This document shows positions 46,001-56,222 of a DNA stretch of 64,000 nt, in pieces. The stretch's first letter is position 1; every line of letters begins with the position of its first letter. The notes under the pieces are model-generated. The model was not told the origin of the DNA. It made no database searches and worked only from the letters and a program-made list of their open reading frames with translations. Position numbers and translations under genes: made by a program. Where the stretch lies: NCBI GenBank assembly GCA_932521025.1, contig OW051471.1:13268001-13332000 (forward strand), in the 5' to 3' direction. This stretch comes from Oscheius onirici. Its lineage: Eukaryota > Nematoda > Chromadorea > Rhabditida > Rhabditidae.

Positions 46001-49000
46001 AAGCAAGGTTAGTTTTGGGTGGGTCTACTTCATTAGGGACGCTTCAGTCCAAGGTCGTTGAAGGGTATAAGTAACTCTTCCAAAGTCCTCTAATTAGCAA
46101 TTCAAAGACACCGGATATCCTCTTGAGTGCACTTTCTCCGAGGAACCACGTTAGAAACGCTCTAATTGACCCGCATCCCTAAATTAGGGATAGGCCAGAC
46201 TTTGGACCACACAAGAAATGGAAATATTTTAGCTAATCAAGCTGAGAACTGCTTCCTGTGAGGAGAGGGCTTCAACATGTGATACTTGTTTGGCTAAAAA
46301 GGATCCGTACTGCGGCTGGTGTGTCAGAAATAGTATCTGCATTGAGGAAGACACTTGTGAGAAGGTCATTCCTAAGACAATCAGTGGATGGTTGGACTTT
46401 CAGAACAATCTCTGTCCCAAGTGAGTTTATTGCCCAAAACTCTCATTTCATGAAATTTTTAGCATTCGATCTGTTACGCCGGATAAGATCCAAATCACGA
46501 CAGCCGATTTTTTGAACGTCTCACTAGAGAACATGGGTGATACAAAAGGACCACTGAAGTGTTCTTTTCGCTTCTCTGACGGAAGAATCGTCGACAGTGA
46601 ACCGGGTTTTCCAATAGATGGGTAATCATCAAAAACAATGTTTTTTAAATTGTCTTGTTCAGGACATTGCGTTGTCCGACTCCTTCCATGAATCGCCTTC
46701 CATTGATGGCTCAAAACGCGTCAGCTCTCGAAGCGACTCTCAGTGTTGTAGCCAGCGGCCATAATACTCCCCTTGCCTCGACCAACTTTTCCTTCTACGA
46801 CTGCGGTCGTCACACTACTTGTTCTCAGTGTGCCAAAAGTGCCTACCCATGCGACTGGTGCCTCGAATCGAACGAATGTGTTGCTGGCAAACTGACCGAA
46901 GACAAATGCCGGAAACAACACATTGTGAACGGATTGAATGTGAGTTTTTTTTTCTCTTTCTAAAGATAGAAGCTTAATATTTTAGAGAGAAGGTCATTCT
47001 CGACGAAAAGGGCCCTCAAAATGTCCTCACATTATTGCTCCGCAGTCAAAACTCTTTGTCGCAGCTGGTGAGAAAAAGAGCATTGCCGTTAGAGTGCAAA
47101 ACTTGGATCCTGGTTTCATGTCCGAATTTCGTTGTGAATTTCGCATCGGAACAACCGTTCACGAAAAGCTGGCCACAAGAACAGGGGATGACAACATTGT
47201 GTGAGTTCTGCTAACAAAATCCGTAAAAAAATAAATTGGTTTAAGCTGTGACGAAATGCAGTTCGATCATTATGGCATCAGCCTGTCCGGTGGAATTGCT
47301 GCAGTTGGATTCAATGTTCTTTGGTCATCAAATGAGGCACCGATTCGACATGTTTTGGACAATGTAGATGCTCTTTCCGTTGAGGTTATTTTTTCAACAA
47401 TCACTTTATCTTTACATCTAGATCTACAAATGTGAATCGTTGGCCTTAAACTGTGGTCGCTGCTTGACATTAGATCCGACAAAGTTTGATTGTGGATGGT
47501 GTTCAGCCGATGATCGTTGTGTTCGACCAATGGCCTGTCGTGCAAAGGGACCCGGTGACTGGCTTAACAGCACCCAGCTTTGTGCCAACCCTAGCATAGA
47601 TGACTTCAGCCCAAAAAAGGGGCCTGTTGGTGGCAAAACAAAGGTTTGAGAACTTATAATCGCTTTTTGAATATTTGTTCAGCTGCGAATCTTGGGAGCA
47701 AATCTCGGTCGAAAGTACTCGGATGTGGTGGGCTCAGTAGTGGTTGCCAACGTGCAGTGCACGGTTCTTCCGTCCGAATATGAACCAGCGTCTGAGATTG
47801 TCTGTGAGACAGGCAAACCCGTCAGAGACAGCAAAGGGCCAATTGTTGTGAGACTACGATCAGATGACACAAACTATGTGGCTGTCTCAAAACAGGACTT
47901 TGTCTACGTCGAACCTGCTGTTCATTCTGTTACGCCAAAGATCGGTCCACAAGCTGGAGGAACTGATGTAACGCTCAGCGGTAAGGATCTAGATGCTGGG
48001 ACAGACGTTGCTGTCGCTTTTGGAAACATACCTTGCCAGGTGGGAAGATTAGAAGCTGAGAGAAAAGTGCTGATTTTAGGTTCAATCGAGAAACATGACT
48101 CACTTGGCCTGTCGGACCAGCTCAGCTGGAGATTTGGACGGAACGTTCAAGTTGAACATCTCGTTCGACGGAAGCTTTTTGAAACATGCACTACCCTCCT
48201 ATATTCCACAGTTCACGTACAAGTCCAATCCTTGGGTCGCTAGAATCAACCCAAACACAACAATAGCTTCTGGTGGTACTCTTGTCGATGTGCAAGGTCA
48301 TGGTTTCGATCTGCTCCAAAGACCGAAAATGGTTTTCATTTCCGACAGGTATATCTTTTAGCTTTCAAAGTTTAACTAAAATTTCAGAGGCGTAAGACAA
48401 GCAGGTCGTGATTGTCAGAAAAGTTCGGACTCCCTTCTAGTCTGTGAGACGCCTTCAATGCCAACGGGAGAGAAAGCATCACAATCTCCGATTCCCATTC
48501 TTCGGAACTATGGCTTTGATTTTGACGGAGCTTTCACGCAGTATGTACATTCACACTTGTTGTGCAAGAATCGTTTCAGAGTTCATCAAATGAGAGTATA
48601 TCCCAATCCAGTTGTTGATCCTTTCACGGAAACTCGCTTCTACAGACCTGGCGAGAATTCATTGACAATCAATGGAAACAATTTGAACGTCGGAGCGTCA
48701 GAAAGAGATATTAAAATTACGGTAATTGATAGAGTATAATTTTTCACTCAAAAACTGCAGGTGGGAGGAGTAGACTGTCCCTTGACTGCAATGGCCAACA
48801 AAGTTGTAACCTGCAAGCCTCCCGATGAGAAACCTGACCTGCCCTCTGGAGTTCAGCCAGAAATTGTAGTGAAAATTGGAGGAGTCAAGTAAGTTTCTCC
48901 ACAGTTTTGTCCGGGCGGTATCTTTACGCCCAAACTTGGGTTTTTGGGGGTCGGCGGGGGAAATCTAAATTTTCCAGCTATCGTTTGCATTTTTCAGCGT

Positions 49001-52000
49001 TGTCTCAGTGAGCAAAGTTGTAGCCCTGATCAAGCTCTACAACTTTGCAAAACATTGTGAAGCATGAAAATGCTGTTATCCCTGTGAAAAAATGATTCTA
49101 AGCCAAAACTTGTCAGCCAAGGCAAATGTCTGCTTTTCATAGTGATACCAGCATTTTTACGCTTTGCAGTGTTTTGCAAAGTTTTAGAGCTTGATCAGGG
49201 CTACAACTTTGCTCTCTGGTACAAAGCTGGAAAATGCAAACGAAAGCTGGAAAATATAAGTTACCGCACCCAAAAATCCAAGTTTAGGGGGGTAAAGAAA
49301 CCTGTTTTGTCTGGTATTCAAGCATAGTGTCTAGATATACAAATAGATTGTCTTTATTCTTTTTCCAGATATACTGCCGGAGAGCTCTCATATGACACTC
49401 CATCGATTTCATCTGGTGCCATCATGGCCATTCTTGCTCTTCTCTTTCTGATTATCATCATTCTGGTCGTAGTCTTCATCTGTTACAAGTGAGCTTACGC
49501 TTGCGGTTTTTTTTAATTTTTTACCTTTCAAGAAAAAATTCGTCATCGCACAAACGGCAGATGAAAGTGCTCAAGAATCAAATGGATACCATTGAGATGA
49601 AAGTGGCAACAGAATGCAAAGAAGCCTTTGCTGAATTACAAACATCTCTCAATCAGTACACAGCCGACTTACCTCTGGGAACGCCTATTGTTCCCTTCTT
49701 GGAGTACAAGGATTATTGCGCACGAGTTCTCTTCCCCAACAACTCTCAAAACCACCCTGTGCTGAGAGACCTGGAAGTGGATAGTAGTCGAGCAAGTTCT
49801 ATTGAAGCTGGTCTGAGAGAATTCCACAAAATGTTGATGAACAAGGTATGAAATATAAAAAGCCAAAAAAAACTCTGCAGACTTTCTTCCTGACAATGGT
49901 TAGAACGATGGAAGCCAACAAATACTTCCTTGGAAAAGATCGCGTTTATGTCGGCTCGTTGTTGATGGTCGTGTTACAGGTGATAATTAAAAACCATCCT
50001 GTTAAACATCAAACCTCAGGAGAAAATGGGATACTGCACAGAGATGTTGAAGCAGCTGCTCAGAGAACTTATTGACAGAACAGTTGAAAAGAAATTCCAA
50101 CCGAAAATCCTGTTCCGACGGAGTGAAAGTGTAGCGGAAAGGATGCTGGCAGCTTGGTTTACCTTCCTCATGCATGACTATCTCAGGGTATGTTTTTTGC
50201 AGTAATTGTAAATTTTTCGTAGAATTACGCAGGCAAAAGACTTTATGATCTGTACTGGGGAATCAAGCAACAGATGGAGAAGGGACCACAAGATGCGCTG
50301 ACTCTCGAAGCACGATATTCTCTCTCAGAGGAGAAGCTTCTCCGCTCGACTTTTGACTACAAAGAGCTGACAGTTTTCGTTAGCAGTGAGTCGCACTACT
50401 CTCATGCTGATGTACCAGTGAGAGTTTTGGACTGTGATACTATTAATCAGGTACGAATCTTTTTTTACGAAGATTAATTCTTCGACAGGTGAAGGAAAAG
50501 TGCCTGGACGCCAAGTATCGGACTGTTCCATACTCTGAAAGACCATCTGCTTCCGAATTGGATGTTGAATGGAGGACGGGAGTGAACGGGAGAATGGTTT
50601 TGCAGGTGAGCCATTTCGCATTAATTTTTCTTCTAAAACTTATTATATCAAAAAAAAATTTAGGACATTGATTCGACCTCCAAGTTAGAACCTGGAGGAT
50701 GGAAAAGATTGAACACCCTGGCTCATTACAACGTTCCCAACAATGCCGTTCTGATGCTCACCACGAAACAAAACTCGTCTCTTTACAATCTGGTGATTTA
50801 CGGCTCTCACAAAATGGTGACTTCATGCAAGTGGAACGAATGTCGTACCAACATATTGCTTCAAGTCAATGCATGAATTTTCCATTTTTATACCAGGTCA
50901 AAATATCCTTTCATGTCCATTTTTCAGTCGCTAATGTCTGAAAGAAGCGAAAAGTCTGGAGTGAGCTTGAAAAATAGTCCAACGATGAACAGACCATGGG
51001 GTGGAACGACGAGTAGCAGTAATTCAAACAAGGATACGGAAGCGGGCTTCAAGTCGTATCACTTGGTCAAGCCGACAGAGCACGGACCGTCGGAAACGCA
51101 AGAAAAGATGGTCACAGAGATTTATCTTACCCGGTAGAACAGATTTGTAATCTGCTTTTAATTGAAACTCAGACTGCTCATGATGAAAGGAACACTCCAG
51201 AAATTCATCAATGACATTCTGGAAGCCATTTTCTCTACATCGCCTTCTGCGCCTCTTCCGCACGCCATCAAATACATGTTTGATTTTATGGACAACCAGG
51301 CAGTAGAACACGGAATAACTGATCCGGAAGTTGTCCATGCTTGGAAATCGAATGCGCTGCCGCTTCGATTCTGGGTCAACTTGATCAAAAACCCTCACTT
51401 TGTGTTTGATATTCAGAAACCGACCAAGGTGAGAAACAGTTTGGGGGCATTTAGCGGAATGTTTTTAGGTCGAGGGATGCCTTTCAGTTGTCGCTCAGAC
51501 CCTGATGGATGCGTGCTCAACGCAAGACCATCAGCTTACGAAAGACTCTCCGTCTAGCAAGTTGCTCTTTGCCAAAGATATGTACCAGTATCGAGACTGG
51601 GTGGACAGGTAAAGAATGCGGAAATATATTCTCAAATAGTTCGTTCAGCTACTATACTGAAATATCGCGGATGCCTCCAATTTCTGATCAAGATATGGGG
51701 AAAATTTTGATTCAAGAGTCTAACAGTCACAGAGGACAGTTTCACGTTTTCTCCGCTTTGAACGAGCTGTACAAGTATCTGGATCAGTACAAGGTCAGTT
51801 AAGTTTTTTCAATTAGCGTGATTTTGAGATTGATGGTAGTAATCAAAAATGTTAAGGACGATGTGATGGAAGCCCTCGAAGCAAACGAGTACGCCCAGGC
51901 AAGCCGTCTTCCCGGTCGTCTTCAAGATCTTTTGGCCCTGATGGAACAGGATCCAGCCAGGACGGATTATGAGAGTTCAACACTCGGTCTTGGCTACAAT

Positions 52001-52036
52001 TCCAATAGCCGACTGATGCCCAGAGAACGAATGTAG
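43053..52036 (+). CDS. Plexin, semaphorin receptor (complete)
   Basis: Single-pass receptor for semaphorins, guiding axons and epidermal cells by switching off Rap/Ras-type GTPases. Over 25 exons, intact where I checked. A leader ([20 protein letters not shown]) precedes a Sema domain ([44 protein letters not shown]). Cys-rich PSI modules follow ([15 protein letters not shown] at about 46280, [14 protein letters not shown] at about 46820, [17 protein letters not shown] at about 47454), with IPT/TIG domains ([36 protein letters not shown]). TM segment: [20 protein letters not shown] (about 49420). The cytoplasmic GAP domain has both arginine-finger regions, [13 protein letters not shown] (about 50115) and [19 protein letters not shown] (about 51360), around a Rho-binding domain. 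C-terminus RLMPRERM. Nematodes have two plexins (PLX-1, PLX-2); I cannot say which this is. Confidence 0.93.
44980..45315. repeat. Foldback MITE in plexin Sema-region intron
   Basis: Near-perfect arms: CACGACTCGATTTGACGCAA, AATTGCGTACTGCGTGTAT on the left and ACGCAGTACGCAATTTTGCG, TCAAATCGAGTCGTG on the right; inner pair GTTGTTTTTCACCTAG / CTAGCTGAAAAACAC. About 336 bp. No clear duplication outside the ends. Confidence 0.8.
48912..49303. mobile_element. FB-C foldback MITE in plexin intron, perfect 8-bp TSD
   Basis: Flanked by GTTTTGTC at 48904-48911 and 49304-49311. Ends CGGGCGGTATCTTTAC and GGGGGTAAAGAAACCT; arms include GAGCAAAGTTGTAGCCCTGA and its complement. Same family as 1966-2321. It lies in the intron just before the transmembrane exon of plexin, with its left duplication 15 bp past the donor. 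Confidence 0.85.
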
Positions 52037-52384
52037 TATATTGCAATTTACGAAAAAAAACCAGGGTCTTAGCCTAGTCAACTCGGGTCCTCCCACCAAT
52101 ATTTAATATTCGCAACTTTCTCATTTGAAACTGTGATTGTCCCCAAAAACAAACTTCTTCTCCTACAGGCGGGTCTGCCCAAAACTACCAGTGATCTTCT
52201 ATCTACTTTTGTTTGCTGCCACTATTACCGTAAAAACTGCTCAAACTATTTCATTGTTCTTTGTAAACATTGGTGCTTATTGTTCAAAGAATGAATATAT
52301 TCACTTTGCTGACGAGCAAGATGTTGTCTCCCGGAGAGACCGGGAAATTATTCAAGACGATCTTTTGCAAACAGAGCGCCAAAG

Positions 52385-54806
52385 ATGGGACTGCTCACCC
52401 TTTTTGCTGATTTCGCCTGCTGGTCTACTGTTGTCGGATTACCGCATATTGCAAGCGCTAACAACAAAAAGTGGCTTCTATTCTGGTCAGCTGTCTTTCT
52501 CATTTTGCTTGGTGTTTTCTGCTACGAACTATGGTTGATGATCAGTACTCTTCTTTCATATCCATCCGCAGTCGCCACTGAGATTCTGTACGAAGAACAA
52601 CGCTTTCCTGTCGTTACCATCTGCAATCAGAACCCTTACAAGCGATCCGTCCTGAGTTCCAACCCAGCATTTGGAGAAATTGTGACAATGCTGAATAATT
52701 ACCACAATGCTTCGTACAAAACATTGGCTTCTGGTGATCCATATGGCTTTGCAGTAAGTTGATTAACATTTTGGTTGTACTGCAGTATGCGCCTCCCTTC
52801 GTTCAAACATTTTTGGCTCGAAGGCTCGGTCAGGTGAACTACCGTGAAAACCGAATGAACTGTCTTTTAAACAGTTTTTTTAAATGAATTCAGCGTGGAA
52901 AACAATCCCCCTAGATGTAGAAATTGGTCGAAATAGCCAGAAATGAACGACAAATATCCGAGGACGGGAGCAAGCGTCGGCTTCAGGATATTTTCGACTA
53001 GTTTTCACGTCCTGAGGGTTGCTTTACACTCTGAATTCGATAAACTTGAAAAAATTGATATATTATTCCGACTATCACAGTTTTAAAAAGTAGCTGAAAA
53101 TCTAGTTCTTGTGTTATGGACGATTTTCAGGCTGTTCAAAACGACGACTATCTGTTGCAGTGGCGCGGCACCACTTGGCTCTCCATGCTTGCAGCAGAAA
53201 TGAGCATGTCTGATCTTTCTTCGGCCATGTATTCGTACGACGATCTCATTGCAGAGTGCAAATTTAATGGGCAAAGTTGCTCTGCTAGCGACTTTACTCA
53301 ATCTGTAGATCCAATCTATGGCTACTGCTATTCGTTCAACAACGACAAAAGCCTGAACTATACGACAAACAGAGCTGGAATGAAGTTTGGCTTAAAGCTG
53401 ATTATCACTCCAAAAGTTGGACGTTCTAACGTTAATGCTACCACCCTATTTTTCAGCAAAGTCTTCCAAATTCCGATGGACAATCAACTACACAAGACTA
53501 CATCGCCACTACTTGGTTATCAGGAGCCCGTGTGTTTATCGGATCAGCTACTGCTTATCCACAAATATATGGCTCTGGAACGGATCTGGCCGTGGGATAC
53601 CAAGCAATTCTTGCTCTGTCGTCAGTAAGTAACATTTCTAAGCTTACAATGTCGTCAGTCGAAAATAGTGAGAGCTCCACCGCCTTGTGGTGAATGCAAC
53701 GATGACAATGGAGCTGTCAACTATTACCAGGATTACGTTTACAACATGGAAACTTGCTTTGACACGTGCAAACAGCTTGTGAATGAAAAAACATGCAGTT
53801 GCAGCAACCCACGGTATCTGAAAAAGAGTACTGACTCCTATTGCACAACAAACAGTCAAGGTAGATTAGCTTCTGAATCGAACAGATCCAATTTCAGTTG
53901 ATTGCATGATGACACTCCAGGGGGACCAGGCAAATACGGCTAATCCTAATCCGGATATGAAGAAGACTTGCGGTTGCACGCCTCCGTGTCAAGAGAATGA
54001 TTTCGGTGTTACGAAGAGTTTGGCCAAATTCCCGGCTACAATGTATAATGTGGTGACGGGAAATGCCAATGTGGGTACATTTTCAAAAAAAATAGCATGT
54101 TTTCAGAATCCTTCCTGTGACGGAGTATCTAAGCCATTTACAAGTGGAATCGACCGCTGTCGTAGCTGGTATGCAGCCAATGCCGTTCAGCTAATAGTAA
54201 GCTTTTATAGTCCGTCCAATTTCTACGGAGAATTTCTGAACCTTTAAAAAGTTCGCTTGGATACTCAGAAAAAATTACGCAGGGAAAACTTGTCCTAAAA
54301 ATTTGAATCTAACGTTTGCATGGTATACGGGCCTCGCAGCTAACTTTTAAAAGGTCCAGAAATTGTCCGTAGAAATTGGACGGACTATACCGTTAGCTCA
54401 ATAGCAGAAGAGAGGGCGAAACGAGTGTTTCTCAACCCAGTTTTCGAGATTATAGCTTCTTCTCCAGAGTATAACTTGAAAACAATAATTTAAGGTATAC
54501 TTCGAGAGTCTAAAGTACGAAAAGTACACTGAAGACTGTAGCTACACAATGCAAGATTTGATTAACGATCTTGGAGGACATGCCGGGCTGTGGCTAGGAC
54601 TCTCGGTTATTTCGGTAGTTGAAGTCACCGGTCTCATTTTGCTGCTTCTTTGCTACTGTGCAACTTGTGGCAAGTACAATTTGAGACCCTCGGACACCGA
54701 ATACGAAAAAGATGATCGAATGAGAGCTCTGGACGAGATGGACATGGAGTTGGACGAGAAAGAAGGTCATCACGATAAGCTAAAAGCCGGAAAAGATGAT
54801 GACTGA
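52385..54806 (+). CDS. DEG/ENaC-type cation channel subunit
   Basis: Amiloride-sensitive-type sodium channel family (degenerins, DEL, ASIC, FaNaC-like), plasma membrane, two TM segments. Exons begin 52385-52753 and 53131; the last starts at about 54495. N-terminus: LFADFACWSTVVGLPHI followed by TM1 WLLFWSAVFLILLGVFCYEL, then FPVVTICNQNPYKRS (family hallmark FPAVTICN). The Cys-rich ectodomain has FGLKLIITP, CGECNDDNG, CSCSNPRYL, CGCTPPCQENDF and CRSWYAANAV. Pre-TM2 and pore: GGHAGLWLGLSVISVVEV, with the GLS selectivity filter. The C-tail is acidic (DEMDMELDEKEGHHDKLKAG). The short cytosolic N-terminus may mean an unseen upstream exon. Introns carry foldbacks at 52773 and 54206. Confidence 0.9.
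52773..53100. repeat. FB-B-related MITE, degenerate copy in DEG/ENaC intron
   Basis: Begins GGTTGTACTGCAG...CTTCGTTCAAACATTTTTGG, like FB-B ends. The inner part TGAATTCAGCGTGGAAAACA, GAAATTGGTCGAAATA and CTGAATTCGATAAACTTG matches 57520-57690. The right terminus is not recognisable. Confidence 0.6.
54206..54389. repeat. Foldback MITE with TA flanks in DEG/ENaC intron
   Basis: Ends TATAGTCCGTCCAATTTCTA and TAGAAATTGGACGGACTATA are exact complements; inner pair AACCTTTAAAAAG / CTTTTAAAAGGT. TA at both borders fits Tc1/mariner-type insertion. It starts 8 bp after the donor of that intron. Confidence 0.8.
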
Positions 54807-54984
54807 ACGACAATACTTTATCTTTGACATGATCAAATTTTATTCTGATAAAATTTTCCCAATGTTTGATGAGATCCTGGTCATTTTCTCCAAGAACCTA
54901 ACAGAGTCTGCAACTTGTTGATTACGCGCGAACCTGTTCTCGGGTACATAAGTTGTGTTGTCTAACAGTGGTTGCTGATACACG

Positions 54985-55330
54985 ATGATTATTCTTCTAA
55001 CTTTTCTTCTCTTTATCGCTGTCAACTGTATAATTCCGCAAATCGACAGTACCGCTAAGGTTTCAAGCTCGTCAGTTCATTTCAAAGACTAACTATTATG
55101 TTTAGCAACGAACTCACATTTTTTCCGTACAGAAAGTACATGAATCTGCCTGTTAGAGATCAAGACTACACTTCTCAGGGCAAGATGCTTTCTTCATTTT
55201 CTTCTGGAAAAAGACGCCACCAAATTGTAGTCGTAGTAGTGTGGTTAAAATAGTTTTATTACAGACTGTGGAACCTTCAAAGACAGTTTACGAACGAGAA
55301 GAAAATTACTACTACTTGAGAAGGACTTGA
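54985..55330 (+). CDS. Small secreted protein or peptide precursor, uncharacterised
   Basis: Three exons (54985-55070, 55106-55226, 55265-55330) with matching phases, 90 residues. The leader MIILLTFLLFIAVNC is strongly hydrophobic. The rest is polar with Tyr/Arg-rich segments (FFPYRKYMNLPVRDQDY), a Gly-Lys-Arg-Arg site (SSFSSGKRR) and a C-terminus YEREENYYYLRRT. GKRR is the usual amidation-plus-dibasic-cleavage signal, so a neuropeptide-like precursor is possible, but only one such site is present. AATAAA at 55344 lies inside the convergent globin's stop region; only 20 bp separate the stop codons. The donors at 55071 and 55227 are non-ideal. Confidence 0.5.
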
Positions 55331-55350
55331 TAACTTTTTTTCCAATAAAC

Positions 55351-55948
55351 TCAATGGGTCATTTGATAGTTGATGAGATTTCCCAAAACGTCGCAGAGCT
55401 TCTTCCAGGCGGCCGCAGTTTCGGAAGAAGAGTCACCTGTGGAGCGACGAATGACGCTCAAGATTTCAGGAAGCATTTTCTGAAGCCATTTTTTGTTCAA
55501 GCTTAAATACTAATGTCACCTCCATGTGAAACTTGGTAACACCTAGCTTTTTATGACTGACAGCTATCTTCTTGGTGCAAGCCTTCAATCCGTCGTTGTT
55601 TTTGGATTCGATGTTGTCAACGATGCCCTGAAAACCTTTGAAGAAATGGGTTCTTGTTACCTTGAGACCAGCAGAATAGACCTCCGTATGCTTCTGTAGA
55701 GCATTGCAAGAAATAAGAGAACTGTCAGGGACAGCCCTGAACTGCGGCCAAATGTCTTTATACTCGGGGTATTCTGAGAAAAAACTGCAAAATTTGGTAT
55801 TATAATGGTGATAAACGTACCCAACAAAGATTTTGTTGGCATAGTCGGGCATCTGCTTCAGCATCGCATTGAAAGAGGCGACAATCTTCTCCCGTTCATC
55901 TTCTGTCAGACGGGAAAGTTCTTTCGTAAAATATTGTACATCTGCCAT
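55351..55948 (-). CDS. Globin
   Basis: Haem protein binding oxygen or acting in redox sensing. Four exons (55948-55821, 55784-55661, 55627-55520, 55479-55351), all in phase, 162 residues, normal single-domain length, no signal peptide, so intracellular. Marks: helix A/B start LTEDEREKIVASFNAMLK, CD region FFSEYPEYKDIWPQF with the invariant Phe, a distal-side His in NALQKHTEVYSAGL, the proximal His in IAVSHKKLGV (F8), and helix H ETAAAWKKLCDVLGNLINYQ. C. elegans has over 30 globins, so no ortholog is assigned. Convergent with the small secreted gene; their 3' UTRs must overlap. Confidence 0.85.
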
Positions 55949-56222
55949 AATCAGAGAGAGAAGAAGAGAGAAGCACCGGTCTCAGAGGAGGATGATTGAC
56001 TAGTAGTGTGGCCAGATGAAGATCTTACTGAGCGGCTTCTCAGATTAAGCCCCGGATTCCCCGCGTATATCAGAAAGTTTTGCGATTAATAGGGGCCGAT
56101 CGACCCAACAAATAAAATCGCTTCAGAAAAATGAAATCGGAACTATTTTAATCCGTCGTTATCAGTTTGTTCACACCTCTCGTCATTTGTTCTCGCCAAT
56201 TCAAGTTGTCTTCAATAGAACA

